NCBI RefSeq assembly: GCF_013201625.1 | Contig: NZ_CP053839.1 | Span: 1,984,001 to 2,048,000, forward strand | Length of the DNA stretch: 64,000 nucleotides | Source: Aliarcobacter lanthieri | Lineage (GTDB): Bacteria; Campylobacterota; Campylobacteria; Campylobacterales; Arcobacteraceae | Direction of reading: 5' to 3' | Shown here: one piece after another, positions 37,051-46,547 of the stretch | Layout: each line of letters begins with the position of its first letter | Numbering within the stretch: the stretch's first letter is position 1 | Translations under genes and position numbers: made by a program | Notes under the pieces: model-generated | Seen by the model: the letters and a program-made list of their open reading frames with translations, nothing else | Told to the model about the DNA's origin: nothing | Database searches by the model: none

Positions 37051-39448
37051 CATCATCATCTTTTGTACTACTTTTTATGATAGTTGGTTGTGAAGTTTTT
37101 TCTATTTGTTTTGGTTTTGAGTTTATCTCTACTTTTCTTTTTACTATCTCTATCTCTTCTTTTTTCACTGAGTTATACAATGTTTTAGCTTTTACTTCAT
37201 TCTTACCATTAAACTCTTTTGCGTTTGCATCTTCTACTATTAGTTTTGCTATCTCATCTGCGTTCAATGCTATCTCATTTGTTTGACTTGCTACCATCGC
37301 ATTTTGTTGTGTTTGTCTATCTAGTTCATTTACTGCATCATTTATTTGTTCTATTCCAGAAAGTTGCTCTTTACTTGACATCTCTATATCTGATATTAGG
37401 TTTATTGTTTGAGAAATACTCTCATTCAATTCTTTATATCCATCTATCATTGTTGTTGCTATATTTTTACCTTCATTTGCTTTTACTGTTGCTTTCTCTA
37501 CTATATCTTTTATCTCTTTTGCTGCTTCTGCTGAACGAGATGCCAAATTTCGCACTTCTTGTGCAACTACAGCGAACCCTTTTCCTGCTTCTCCTGCTGT
37601 TGCTGCTTCTACTGCTGCATTTAAGCTTAGGATATTTGTTTGGAATGCTATATTATCTATTACACTTATTGCTTCATTTACTAGATTTACTTGTACATTT
37701 ATTTCATCCATTGCAACTGTTGTTTTATTTGCTAGTACTTCTCCATCTTTTGCGCTAGAAGTTACATTTGATGAGATTTTTGACATCTTTGCGATACTCT
37801 CTGTATTATTCCTAATATTTGAAGTAATCTCTTCTAAGGCTGCTGCTGTTTCTTCTAGAGATGCTGCTGCTTCATTTGAAGATAAATTTAATTTATCTAC
37901 ATTCTCTAGTAGCAATTTTGAGCTTTGTTCTAAAGTCAATCCATTAGCTTTATTCTCTTTTAGCATATCATTTATAATTGTTGCTAGGTTATTTATTCCT
38001 TTAGCTACTTTTCCATTATCATTCTCTATTTTTACTCTAAAGTCTAGTTTACTAAATTTATCTAATACTTCTACTACTTTATTTACATCTGTACAAATAT
38101 TATTCATACTATTCTCTAGCATCTCATTAAAGTTATTCTTTAATTCTTCTAGTCCTGTATTTACTGTTGTTTTCTCTATCCTTTTATTTAGGTACCCTGC
38201 TTTTACTTCATCTACTACTCTTTTTACATCATTTATCAATATTTCATCTTGTTTTATTAATTCTTGTGTTTTTACTATATTTTCATTGATGACTTTTGCC
38301 ATTGTTCCAAATTCATCTGTTGATTTTATATTGATTGCTGTTGTATTTCCTGATTCTTTATTTAAAAATGCAAAAAATCCTAATAATCCGCTACTTATTG
38401 TTGTTAAGTTCTTACTTAATATTCGCATATTAAACATTATTATTAAAGCAATAATTACGATGATAACAACTGCAAATATAATACTAAAATTTCTATTTTC
38501 ATAAGCACTTTCTAAATATACATGTTCAGGAACAGATCCCATTATAAGCCAATAAACTCCAGTATTTCCAAATTCAAATGGATAAGTAACAAAATAAGAG
38601 TTTTCACCTGTAGCTTTTGCAACAGAGAAAAATTCATAAGATTTACCCTCTTTTTGATTTGCTATTGCTTGTAATCTATCTTTATCTCCATTTGCTAAAG
38701 GGGAAAAAGCTTTACCAATTCTAGCTTTGTCTTTATGAGCTACGATAATATCGTGATTTTCAATTAAGTTAAAATATCCTGCACCTAAAATAGTCAATTT
38801 ACCAATTTCTTCATCTATTTGTGCAAGTTCAAAATCAACTCCAACTACACCAATAATTTTATCATTTATAATAAGTGGTTGAGAAACAGATACCATTAAA
38901 ATACCTTTAGTGCTATCGTTATAAGGTTTTGTAACTGAAACTCTTCTATTTTCAATAGCTGGTTTTATATGCTCTGCATTTTTATCATAATTAGATAGAT
39001 GATTTATATCAAAACCATTCTTTTCTCTTATTACATATGGTGCAAAAACTCCATTTGGAGCGTAGTAATCACTCTTACTTGTACCATCATTTTTAGCAAA
39101 TAAATATGAATCATCTTCAAAAGCTACCCAACTTGAATATAAAAGTGAATTATGTCTTAACATATCTTTTTGAAACTCAACCATTCCCTCTTTTGTTAGA
39201 ATCTCATTATGCTCTATAGCAACTTTGATTCTTGACTCTAAAGAATTAACAGAACTAATAGATAAATCTAATTTAGATTTTATCTCTTCACCCCATCTTT
39301 CAACATCACTTTTAACATAAACTTTTGCTTGTTCTTCAATTGCATTATAAGTTACGCTACTTGTTATTGTAATCATAAGCCCTAGTGATACAATAACCGT
39401 TATCAATAAGATTATAAGTAACTTTGTACCAAAATTTAATTTCCCCAT
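37034..39448 (-). CDS. Methyl-accepting chemotaxis protein with dCache sensor
   Basis: A membrane receptor of 804 aa. TM1 is at about residues 8-30. A large periplasmic dCache-type domain follows, with [41 protein letters not shown] and [13 protein letters not shown]2 lies near 320-340. A HAMP-like linker precedes the signalling hairpin, whose tip contains [20 protein letters not shown] and [16 protein letters not shown]. The C-terminus ends EWESF, which fits the CheR/CheB tether pentapeptide. ATG at 39448 was chosen because GGAGAA lies 3 bases upstream and the membrane segment follows; an in-frame ATG 33 bases upstream lacks a ribosome site. Ligand unknown. Confidence 0.92.
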   Translation of the reverse strand: MGKLNFGTKLLIILLITVIVSLGLMITITSSVTYNAIEEQAKVYVKSDVERWGEEIKSKLDLSISSVNSLESRIKVAIEHNEILTKEGMVEFQKDMLRHNSLLYSSWVAFEDDSYLFAKNDGTSKSDYYAPNGVFAPYVIREKNGFDINHLSNYDKNAEHIKPAIENRRVSVTKPYNDSTKGILMVSVSQPLIINDKIIGVVGVDFELAQIDEEIGKLTILGAGYFNLIENHDIIVAHKDKARIGKAFSPLANGDKDRLQAIANQKEGKSYEFFSVAKATGENSYFVTYPFEFGNTGVYWLIMGSVPEHVYLESAYENRNFSIIFAVVIIVIIALIIMFNMRILSKNLTTISSGLLGFFAFLNKESGNTTAINIKSTDEFGTMAKVINENIVKTQELIKQDEILINDVKRVVDEVKAGYLNKRIEKTTVNTGLEELKNNFNEMLENSMNNICTDVNKVVEVLDKFSKLDFRVKIENDNGKVAKGINNLATIINDMLKENKANGLTLEQSSKLLLENVDKLNLSSNEAAASLEETAAALEEITSNIRNNTESIAKMSKISSNVTSSAKDGEVLANKTTVAMDEINVQVNLVNEAISVIDNIAFQTNILSLNAAVEAATAGEAGKGFAVVAQEVRNLASRSAEAAKEIKDIVEKATVKANEGKNIATTMIDGYKELNESISQTINLISDIEMSSKEQLSGIEQINDAVNELDRQTQQNAMVASQTNEIALNADEIAKLIVEDANAKEFNGKNEVKAKTLYNSVKKEEIEIVKRKVEINSKPKQIEKTSQPTIIKSSTKDDDEWESF

Positions 39449-39662
39449 GTGTTCTCCAAATTTGATTTTTAACATATACATTTTACTTGATTATATTTAT
39501 ACATAATTTAATTTTATAAATAATTTTTTACTTTCTTAAATTGTATAGTATAGAAATTACTCATTTGTTCTAATAACACCATATAATTATTATCTCATTA
39601 GAATTATTTTTTAATAATATTTATCTAATAATATATTAAATTGAAGATTTATTTAAGTTTAT

Positions 39663-39708
39663 TATAAAGCTAAAATAAAAAATTATTCTATTTTTTACTA
39701 GCTTTATA
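39663..39708 (-). terminator. Hairpin downstream of the second MCP gene
   Basis: Outer 10-bp arms TATAAAGCTA / TAGCTTTATA and an inner 8-bp stem (TAAAAAAT / ATTTTTTA) form one long AT-rich hairpin 24 bases after the MCP stop. The rest of the 284-base gap 39449-39732 is AT-rich with no gene that I can support; it should hold the promoter of the first MCP. Confidence 0.6.
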
Positions 39709-39732
39709 GAGATTTATTTGATTTTTAAAATA

Positions 39733-41697
39733 TTAAAAACTCTCCCACTCTTCATCTTTACTATTGTCTTTTATAACTGTTGGTTTTGAAGATTGAGGAG
39801 TTGATAATTTTTTATTATTTGTTGTTTGTAACTCTTTTGTAATTTTTACTTGATTTCCTATCTCTTTTGCTTTTACTTGATTTTTACCAATAAAATCTTT
39901 ATTGTCTACATCTGTAACTATAAGTTTTGCAATATCATCTGTTAATATTGCTATATCATGTGCTTGAGATGCAACCATAGCATTTTGTTGTGTTTGTTGG
40001 TCTAGTTGATTTACAGCATCATTTATTTGTTCTATTCCTAAGAGTTGTTCATTTGAAGCATTTTGAATATCAGATATTAAATTCATAGTTTGAGATATAC
40101 TATTATTTAAATCTTTATACCCTTCTATCATACTATTTGCAATACTTTTCCCATCATTTGCTTTTCTTGTAGCAAGTTCTACTATATCTTTTATCTCTTT
40201 TGCTGCTTCTGCACTTCTTGATGCTAGATTTCGCACTTCTTGTGCTACTACTGCAAATCCTTTTCCTGCTTCTCCTGCTGTTGCTGCTTCTACTGCTGCA
40301 TTTAAACTTAAAATATTTGTCTGGAATGCTATATTATCAATAACACCAATAGCCTCACTTATAGCTGCTACTTGTGCATTTATCTCATCCATTGAAAGAT
40401 TTGTTTGATTTGCTAGTTCTTCACCTGAATTTGCTGAATTTGTAACATTTTTTGAGAAATTTGCCATTTTCTGAATACTCTCAGTATTATTTCTAATATT
40501 TGAAGTAATCTCTTCTAATGCTGCTGCTGTTTCTTCTAAAGATGCTGCTGCTTCATTTGAAGATAGATTTAACTTATCAACATTTGCTAAAAGAAGATTC
40601 GAACTTTTATCTAATGTTAAACCATTTGATTTATTATCTATCAACATTTGTGTTATTGAATCACCTAAATGATTTACACCAGTTGCTAGTTTTAATAAAT
40701 GCTCTTTTAAACCTTTTTGATCTATTTTATTCAAATAGCTATAAGTTGAATACTGTTCTAGTATATTTAATACATTATCTATATTATGTTCTAAATTATC
40801 AGCCATTTTATTTAATACTGATTTTAGTTCCATTAATACTGGATTATTTACACTTTGATTTAATCTTTGACATAAATCTCCTTGTTCAAATTCTCCTAAA
40901 ACTTCTATCGTCTCATCTATTAATCTTCTATCTTCTTCTATACCTTTTTTTGTCTTTGTAATATTTGCATTTACAATTTTTGCCATTTCACCAAATTCAT
41001 CTTTTGCAGTATCATTTAGTAACATAACGTCTTTTTGTTCTAAATTTAAGTATCCAAAAAATCCAAGAAGACCATTTTTAAATTGATTTATAGAATTTAC
41101 TATCGAGTTTGAAATAAGAATAGAAAAACTTATAAATACCAAGATAGAAACAACAGCTATTTCAATAAGTCCAATATTCAAAGAAGAATACGCTTCATCT
41201 CTTAATTCTAACGCACTATGATTAATCTCATCTATTTTTTTTGCTGCTTCTACACCTGTACTTGCCATTTTTGTGATAGTTTGTAGCATTTCTTTACTAT
41301 CTTGGGTATTTGTTTTTAGATTTTCTATCTTTTCATTTGCTAAGTTTTCAAAAGATTTTAAATAAGCATCGATCAAAGCAAGGGCTTCATCACTTAAATC
41401 TTGATTCTTTTTAAGTGTAAATAACTTTTTAACTTCAACGATTTTATTTTCTAAATCTTTCATAGCAGTAACAGCTTTTTGTTTGCTATCTTCATTGGCA
41501 TCTCTTAAAAATGCTGCCACAACCAATCTTGTTTCTAAGATACTTTGTATCAATTTTTCAGTAACAAATGCAGCATTACTTCTCATATTTGCTACGTTAC
41601 TATAGTAATTATACATGAATCCTGAACCTATAATAATTAAAAGAAATATCATAGGAAATAAGATTAACTTCGATTTTGTACTAATTTTATTTAACAT
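39733..41697 (-). CDS. Methyl-accepting chemotaxis protein, 4-helix-bundle type
   Basis: A membrane receptor of 654 aa. TM1 is at about 12-31, TM2 at about 182-205, and the roughly 150-residue periplasmic part is all-helical, as in 4HB_MCP sensors. A HAMP-like region ([18 protein letters not shown]) and a second helical linker precede the signalling hairpin. From about [20 protein letters not shown] to the C-terminus it closely matches the other MCP, including a terminal EWESF tether motif. The two are tandem paralogues that differ in sensor domain. Ligand unknown. Confidence 0.92.
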   Translation of the reverse strand: MLNKISTKSKLILFPMIFLLIIIGSGFMYNYYSNVANMRSNAAFVTEKLIQSILETRLVVAAFLRDANEDSKQKAVTAMKDLENKIVEVKKLFTLKKNQDLSDEALALIDAYLKSFENLANEKIENLKTNTQDSKEMLQTITKMASTGVEAAKKIDEINHSALELRDEAYSSLNIGLIEIAVVSILVFISFSILISNSIVNSINQFKNGLLGFFGYLNLEQKDVMLLNDTAKDEFGEMAKIVNANITKTKKGIEEDRRLIDETIEVLGEFEQGDLCQRLNQSVNNPVLMELKSVLNKMADNLEHNIDNVLNILEQYSTYSYLNKIDQKGLKEHLLKLATGVNHLGDSITQMLIDNKSNGLTLDKSSNLLLANVDKLNLSSNEAAASLEETAAALEEITSNIRNNTESIQKMANFSKNVTNSANSGEELANQTNLSMDEINAQVAAISEAIGVIDNIAFQTNILSLNAAVEAATAGEAGKGFAVVAQEVRNLASRSAEAAKEIKDIVELATRKANDGKSIANSMIEGYKDLNNSISQTMNLISDIQNASNEQLLGIEQINDAVNQLDQQTQQNAMVASQAHDIAILTDDIAKLIVTDVDNKDFIGKNQVKAKEIGNQVKITKELQTTNNKKLSTPQSSKPTVIKDNSKDEEWESF

Positions 41698-41725
41698 TCT
41701 CTGCCCCTTTTTTTATGTTAGATTT

Positions 41726-41902
41726 TCACTTTAGTTGTTCTACAACTCTTCTCATTTCATGAAGCTGTGCTATGACATCTTTTAAGAAAAACTTTTTTGA
41801 TATATCATCAAAATCGTAGTTATATTTACTATTTTCATTTTCAACATACTCTAACAACTTCAAAATCATATTGTAAAGCTCTAAATTTTTTTTGTTCGTC
41901 AT
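41726..41902 (-). CDS. Small hypothetical protein (58 aa) upstream of an MCP gene
   Basis: An ATG-started ORF beginning MTNKKNLELYNMILKLLEYV and ending in a helical QLHEMRRVVEQLK segment. AAGGA lies 8 bases before the ATG, and the stop is 28 bases upstream of the MCP start. The product is charged and should be all helix, with no membrane segment or signal. No family recognised. Co-transcription with the MCP suggests a chemotaxis-related accessory protein, but it could equally be independent. Confidence 0.6.
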   Translation of the reverse strand: MTNKKNLELYNMILKLLEYVENENSKYNYDFDDISKKFFLKDVIAQLHEMRRVVEQLK

Positions 41903-41920
41903 TCTGCTAATCCTTATTAA

Positions 41921-41953
41921 GAAAGATAAAAATCTTATCTTATCTTATCTTTC
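41921..41953. promoter_or_regulatory. Hairpin and TTATC repeats in the MCP/GIY-YIG divergent gap
   Basis: GAAAGATAA at 41921-41929 pairs with TTATCTTTC at 41945-41953, and the bases between contain tandem TTATC copies. It lies just upstream of the 58-aa ORF, in the 109-base gap shared with the divergent GIY-YIG gene. This may be a regulator site. Confidence 0.35.
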
Positions 41954-42011
41954 AATTATAAGACCAAATTAATTTATAAGTAAATCTTAATATTTTGCTA
42001 CAATTCGATTT

Positions 42012-43091
42012 ATGAAGAATATCTCATTTTATTTAATTATGAATAAGCTATATGTTATGACACTCGATAAATACATACAATACATAAAAGAGCAAATTTT
42101 AAATACACAATGGTTTAAAAAAGCTTGTAAAGAAAGAAAAATAGTCATTAAGTATTTATCAAAAGATTATTTTAAAAGTATATCTTATAATATTTACTTT
42201 AAATACGAGAATACAAAATATTATTTTTATAAATTACTTTTATTAAGATTTGAATATATAGAAGAATTAGAAAATAGTAATCACTTAAAACTTTTAAATA
42301 TAAATATTATCAACGAAACAAGATTTAATGTAGTAAAACTTTTATTGTCTTTACAAAAAAACTTTTTAAATACAAACCATTTTTTAAATATGTCAATTAT
42401 TAAAAGAGCTGATTTTATAAATAAGTATATAAAGATTTATGATAAGTACTTAGATACTTCACTATTATCAAAAATACTAAATAATACTTATTTTTTATTT
42501 AATACATATATACATAAATTAGATTATTTGGTACCTAAAGAAAGGTTTATATACTCAATATATATAAAAGATATTATAAATACTCATATAAATATTTTAA
42601 AAAGTGATGAACAAATCTCAAAATTAATATACAAAAAATACAATATTAAATTGTCAAGAAGAGTTATATGTGATATCAGAAATAAATATTTGATAGCAAG
42701 AGTTAGGAAAATAGATAAATGTGATTCAGTTTTACCTGATACAAATTTTTTTTCAAATAAAAAACTATTAAATAAAAAAAATATATCCTTACTTCCAGAT
42801 AATATAAAAGGAGTTTATGAACTGTCTTCTAATAAAATTGAATTTTATCCATTTTTAAAAAATAAAGTTTTATATATAGGATCTTCGAAAAATATAAAAA
42901 AACGCCTTAGAGCATATACTACACAATATGCTCATACAAAAGAGATACAAGATTTTATTAGAAATGGAAATGACTTATATTTTAGATTTATTAGAATTTT
43001 AGAATATAGAGAATTTGAAAGGAAGTTTATTAACAATTTTATATATACTCATGGAAAATTACCAAGATTAAATACTCAAAGAGTTTTATAG
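42012..43091 (+). CDS. Sigma-54-like C-terminal half fused to GIY-YIG nuclease domain
   Basis: A 359-aa protein with two parts. Residues about 103-235 resemble the core-binding and DNA-binding regions of sigma-54 (RpoN). LLSLQKNFLNT aligns with IVEQQQAFFEQ, and DTSLLSKILNNTYFLFNT with HESTISRVTTQKYLHSP. DEQISKLIYKKYNIKLSRRV then ICDIRNKYLI aligns with the segment ending in the RpoN box ARRTVAKYRE, which is degenerate here. The glutamine-rich activator-binding N-terminus is missing. Residues 265-359 form a GIY-YIG domain: G267-V-Y269, Y288-I-G290, R298, E336 and N354 are all placed as in active nucleases. The start is uncertain: no clear ribosome site precedes the ATG at 42012 or later ATGs (codons 10 and 16). 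It overlaps cprS tail to tail by 6 bases. Confidence 0.7.
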   Translation: MKNISFYLIMNKLYVMTLDKYIQYIKEQILNTQWFKKACKERKIVIKYLSKDYFKSISYNIYFKYENTKYYFYKLLLLRFEYIEELENSNHLKLLNINIINETRFNVVKLLLSLQKNFLNTNHFLNMSIIKRADFINKYIKIYDKYLDTSLLSKILNNTYFLFNTYIHKLDYLVPKERFIYSIYIKDIINTHINILKSDEQISKLIYKKYNIKLSRRVICDIRNKYLIARVRKIDKCDSVLPDTNFFSNKKLLNKKNISLLPDNIKGVYELSSNKIEFYPFLKNKVLYIGSSKNIKKRLRAYTTQYAHTKEIQDFIRNGNDLYFRFIRILEYREFERKFINNFIYTHGKLPRLNTQRVL

Positions 43092-44303
43092 ATTAATTAT
43101 AAAATAGTTTTTACCATCTTTATGTTCATAAGATAAAGTAAATTTATGTAAATTTGCAATAGTTTTTACTATATAAAGACCTAAACCAAAACCATTACTT
43201 CTTTTTTCTTCTTGATAAAAAGCATCTGTATAAAAAGATAACTTATTCTTAAGAGGTTCTCCTATAGAACCTATTTTTATAAAATCTTTATTTGCTTCTA
43301 CACTTGCTTTTTTGTCTTCACCAAATTTTATAGCATTATCTATTAAATTTTTTAATGCTATTGACATCATATAAATATCTACTTCAAAATTAAAATCTTC
43401 AATTTGAGTTTCTATACTTTGTGGAGATATAAGCATCAAATCAATAGTTTTATCAAAAATAGTTAAAAAATTTACTCCTTCTCTATAAATCATAGTATTT
43501 TTTGAAGTTAATTTTTCAACAGTAGCTAACTCTTTAATAATATCATCCATTCTTTTAAAAGCTCTTTGTAAATTGTTTCTTGCTTTTTCATCTTCTAAAG
43601 TTTCAGCAATAAACATAGCTTTTGTAATAGGTGTTTTTAACTCATGCATCATATTTCTCATAAATAAATCTTTTGATTTAGATTGATTATTTATAATATT
43701 TATAGCTTCATTAAAATTTTTCGCAATAGTTCCTACCTCATCACGACTCTTATAGTTTAATTTTACATCTTTATTTCCATTTGAAAACTCTATAATTTGT
43801 CTGTTTAAAGTTTTTAAAGGTCTCAATTTACGATTTAAAATTTCATATAGAAGTAAGAAAGTTGTTAACGCAATCACAAATCCAGCTACAATAAATGCAA
43901 CATTATAATTGTGTGATTTTATATCTCTTAGCATAATATTATAACCATATTGTTGTACATAGATATAATATGCTTCATTATATTTATAAACCCTATAAGT
44001 TCCTAAATAATTTTGATTTATTGTAAGTTCTTGAGCATATTTTATAATTTCAAGTTTTCTATTTCTATCTTCAATAGGTTTTACACTAAATTTTTTATAA
44101 AGTTCAGTTAATCTTGTAGAAGTGGGATGATCTTGAAAAAGTATTAAAAAATTTTCTGCTATGAGCTCATATCTATTTTGTATATTAAGTTCATGTCTTT
44201 GCTTATCATAACTAATAAAAGTTGCAAATGTTAGGAAAATCCCCATAAAAGCAAAGAAGAAAATAATATTTACAAAAGTAGATATAGAGATATTTTTTAT
44301 CAT
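43086..44303 (-). CDS. cprS: Sensor histidine kinase, CprS-like
   Basis: Membrane histidine kinase of 405 aa. TM1 is at about 9-31 and TM2 at about 134-154, bracketing a periplasmic sensor of roughly 100 residues. HAMP follows, then the phosphoacceptor H220 in MHELKTPITKAMF, the N box LKNLIDNAIKFGED, and the G2 box SNGFGLGLYIVKTI. The kinase overlaps its regulator gene by 4 bases. The name rests on the htrA-cprR-cprS order known from C. jejuni, where this pair controls biofilm and envelope behaviour; the ArsS-type kinases are the nearest alternative. Confidence 0.82.
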   Translation of the reverse strand: MIKNISISTFVNIIFFFAFMGIFLTFATFISYDKQRHELNIQNRYELIAENFLILFQDHPTSTRLTELYKKFSVKPIEDRNRKLEIIKYAQELTINQNYLGTYRVYKYNEAYYIYVQQYGYNIMLRDIKSHNYNVAFIVAGFVIALTTFLLLYEILNRKLRPLKTLNRQIIEFSNGNKDVKLNYKSRDEVGTIAKNFNEAINIINNQSKSKDLFMRNMMHELKTPITKAMFIAETLEDEKARNNLQRAFKRMDDIIKELATVEKLTSKNTMIYREGVNFLTIFDKTIDLMLISPQSIETQIEDFNFEVDIYMMSIALKNLIDNAIKFGEDKKASVEANKDFIKIGSIGEPLKNKLSFYTDAFYQEEKRSNGFGLGLYIVKTIANLHKFTLSYEHKDGKNYFIINL

Positions 44304-44977
44304 ATTAGTTGATAACCAATACCTCTAACTGATTTTATATATTGTCTGCTATTATCAATTTTTGATAGTTTTGTTCTAATTCTTGAAATAATAACATCAA
44401 TATTTTTTAAAGATGAATCATCTTCAATATTGTCACTTGTATAAATAAAGTCTTCTCTTGATACAACACCATGATTTCTTTGAATCAGTAGTTTTAAAAT
44501 GTCATACTCAGCTAAAGTCAATACTAAAGAAACACCTTTAAAAATTATTTGTAAATCACTTTCTCTAATTTCAAAAATTGTATCTTCTTGATCTTTTTTA
44601 GAGTCATATTGATTATCTACTCTTTTTAGTATAGTTTTAATTCTTGCTTGAAGTTCTCTTGGGTTATATGGTTTTGGTAAATAATCATCAGCCCCACGTT
44701 CTAACCCCATAACTTTATCTAAAATATCATCTCTTGCTGAACTAATAATAATTGGTATTTGAGATTTTTCTCTAATTTTTGGAATTAGTTCTAAACCATC
44801 AATTTCAGGTAAAGTTAAATCTAGAATAATTAATTGATAATCTTTACTTAGGTTCAACATTGATAGTCCATTATAAGGACTATCTGTTGTAGTAACTTCT
44901 ATATCAAATGACTTTAAATAATCCGCGATGATTTGTGCTAATTCTAAATCATCTTCAATCATAAGTATCTTAATAAT
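44300..44977 (-). CDS. cprR: OmpR-type response regulator, CprR-like, probable ATT start
   Basis: DNA-binding response regulator. Receiver domain: acidic pocket E8-D9-D10, phosphoacceptor D53 in IILDLTLPEIDG, K in YLPKPYNPREL; the C-terminal winged helix includes LTLAEYDILKLLIQRNHGVVSREDF and RTKLSKIDNSRQYIKSVRGIGYQL. The only ATG (44962) would remove the first beta strand. Starting at ATT 44977, with AAGGA about 6 bases upstream, gives MIKILMIEDD and puts every key residue at its usual number; a TAA closes the frame just before. It lies 12 bases after htrA and overlaps cprS. An ATG-44962 start is the alternative. Confidence 0.8.
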   Translation of the reverse strand: MIKILMIEDDLELAQIIADYLKSFDIEVTTTDSPYNGLSMLNLSKDYQLIILDLTLPEIDGLELIPKIREKSQIPIIISSARDDILDKVMGLERGADDYLPKPYNPRELQARIKTILKRVDNQYDSKKDQEDTIFEIRESDLQIIFKGVSLVLTLAEYDILKLLIQRNHGVVSREDFIYTSDNIEDDSSLKNIDVIISRIRTKLSKIDNSRQYIKSVRGIGYQLI

Positions 44978-44989
44978 GGTATATCCTTT

Positions 44990-46411
44990 TTATTGAATTA
45001 CAAACATTATAGTTTGTCCATATCTATTGACATATACTCTTTTATGTTCATTATTATATCTTTTTAAAGCTGTTTCTATATCTGTAAAGTTTTTAACTTC
45101 AATATCTTCTATTTGAATAATAACATCTCCTGCTTGGAAACCAGATTTTTCAGCTTTTGATTTTGGGTCAACAGAAGTTATCAAAATACCAGCAACATCT
45201 AAAGGCAATCTATATTGATTTATAACCTCATTAGTTATAATACTTACTTTTAATCCACCTAAAATAGTTTTATTATCAGCTTCAGCTCCTAAAATAGAAG
45301 ATCTATCTCCTAAAACTATATCTAAAGTCATATCTTTTTTATCTCTTTCTAACTCTACTTTTATTTTATCATTTGGTTTAAAAGAGGCAATTGCATTTTG
45401 TAATGATGTTCTATCTTTTACATCTTTACCATTTATTTTATATACTAAGTCTCCTCTTTTTAAACCATATTTAAATGCTGGTGTATCATTTGAAATATCT
45501 AAAATTATAGCACCGTCTTTTCTTTTATAAACTTGTTTTGAGTCTTTACCTAAATCAGCTATTACAACACCTAAATAACCTCTTACAACTTTACCATCAC
45601 TTACAAGTTTACTTACTACATCTTTTACCATTTCAACTGGAATGGCAAATCCAATTCCATCATTACCTCCACTTTTAGACAAAATTGCAGTATTTATTCC
45701 TATCAATGCTCCTCGGCTATCTACTAATGCACCACCACTATTTCCAGGATTTATAGAAGCATCAGTTTGTATATAGTTTTCATATTTATTTATACCAACT
45801 TTATTTTTATTAAGAGCAGAAATTATACCCATAGTTACAGTATTTCCAACTCCAAATGGATTTCCTATTGCAAAAGTTAAGTCTCCAATTAAAAGAGAAT
45901 TTGAATCTCCTAATTTTATAGGATTTAAAGTTTTATCTGATTCTATTTTTATAACAGCAATATCACTATCACCATCTTTTCCAATAAGTTTTGCACTATA
46001 TTCTGTTGGATCCTCTCCTATAGTTACCGTTATCTCTTCAGCATTTTCAACAACATGGTTATTAGTAACTATATAACCATCTTTTGTTACAATAACACCT
46101 GAGCCTAAAGATCTTTGAACTCTACTTTGTTTAAATTGATTTGAAAAATCTTCTCCAAAAAACCTTTTGAAAAATGGATCATCGAACATTTGTAATGGAA
46201 GATTATTCATATTTGTATTGACATTTCGTTTTGCAGAAATATTTACAATAGAGTTAATTGAGGATTTAAGACTATTGTTAAAAGATAAAACTTGATGCAT
46301 AGAGTTTGGAGTTATCCTATCTGGGTTTTTATCCATTTCCTCAAAATCAATACTTTTAGCAACCATAGTTGTTACAGTTAAAGTAAAAATCAATAAAATT
46401 TTTTTATACAC
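44990..46411 (-). CDS. htrA: Periplasmic serine protease/chaperone HtrA
   Basis: A DegP/DegQ-type protease of 473 aa. It has a signal peptide of about 18 residues (ending MVAKS), then the trypsin-like domain with H119 in NNHVVENAEE, D150 in DSDIAVIKI and S225 in NPGNSGGALV. Two PDZ domains follow (GYLGVVIADLG, LKRGDLVYKINGKDVKDRTSL; and AEKSGFQAGDVIIQIEDIEVK). It handles misfolded envelope proteins and is secreted in Campylobacter. First gene of the htrA-cprR-cprS operon, with a possible regulator site at 46486-46502. Confidence 0.95.
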   Translation of the reverse strand: MYKKILLIFTLTVTTMVAKSIDFEEMDKNPDRITPNSMHQVLSFNNSLKSSINSIVNISAKRNVNTNMNNLPLQMFDDPFFKRFFGEDFSNQFKQSRVQRSLGSGVIVTKDGYIVTNNHVVENAEEITVTIGEDPTEYSAKLIGKDGDSDIAVIKIESDKTLNPIKLGDSNSLLIGDLTFAIGNPFGVGNTVTMGIISALNKNKVGINKYENYIQTDASINPGNSGGALVDSRGALIGINTAILSKSGGNDGIGFAIPVEMVKDVVSKLVSDGKVVRGYLGVVIADLGKDSKQVYKRKDGAIILDISNDTPAFKYGLKRGDLVYKINGKDVKDRTSLQNAIASFKPNDKIKVELERDKKDMTLDIVLGDRSSILGAEADNKTILGGLKVSIITNEVINQYRLPLDVAGILITSVDPKSKAEKSGFQAGDVIIQIEDIEVKNFTDIETALKRYNNEHKRVYVNRYGQTIMFVIQ

Positions 46412-46485
46412 TTTTTATCCTTATTTATGAGTTTATATTATTTTAAAACAATATCTATTTTATGTAAACTATTTTCCAATATAAG

Positions 46486-46502
46486 GTTAATACAAAGTTA
46501 AT
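46486..46502. promoter_or_regulatory. GTTAAT direct repeat upstream of htrA-cprRS
   Basis: Two GTTAAT copies, 11 bases apart start to start (ATTAAC-N5-ATTAAC on the coding strand), 75-91 bases before the htrA ATG. The one-turn spacing is typical of OmpR/PhoB-type regulator operators. A plausible -10 (ATAAAAT) lies about 22 bases downstream, so the repeat would cover the -35 region. Confidence 0.4.
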
Positions 46503-46520
46503 ATTTGCTTAAATTTAGAA

Positions 46521-46539
46521 ATCCCTTAAATTAAAGGGA
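46521..46539 (-). terminator. Possible terminator of ilvD
   Basis: A short inverted repeat (TCCCTT / AAGGGA) lies 9 bases after the ilvD stop on the minus strand, followed by TTTC. Weak but well placed. Confidence 0.4.
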
Positions 46540-46547
46540 ATTCTATT

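Noticed and set aside
37219-37758. A leucine-rich open frame on the plus strand opposite the first MCP
   Set aside because: It is the antisense of the MCP signalling coiled coil; the leucine richness comes from reading Ser/Glu/Ala codons backwards, and it has no ribosome site.
39449-39481. ATG 33 bases upstream of the chosen start of the first MCP
   Set aside because: No ribosome site before it, while GGAGAA precedes the ATG at 39448 and the membrane segment follows at once.
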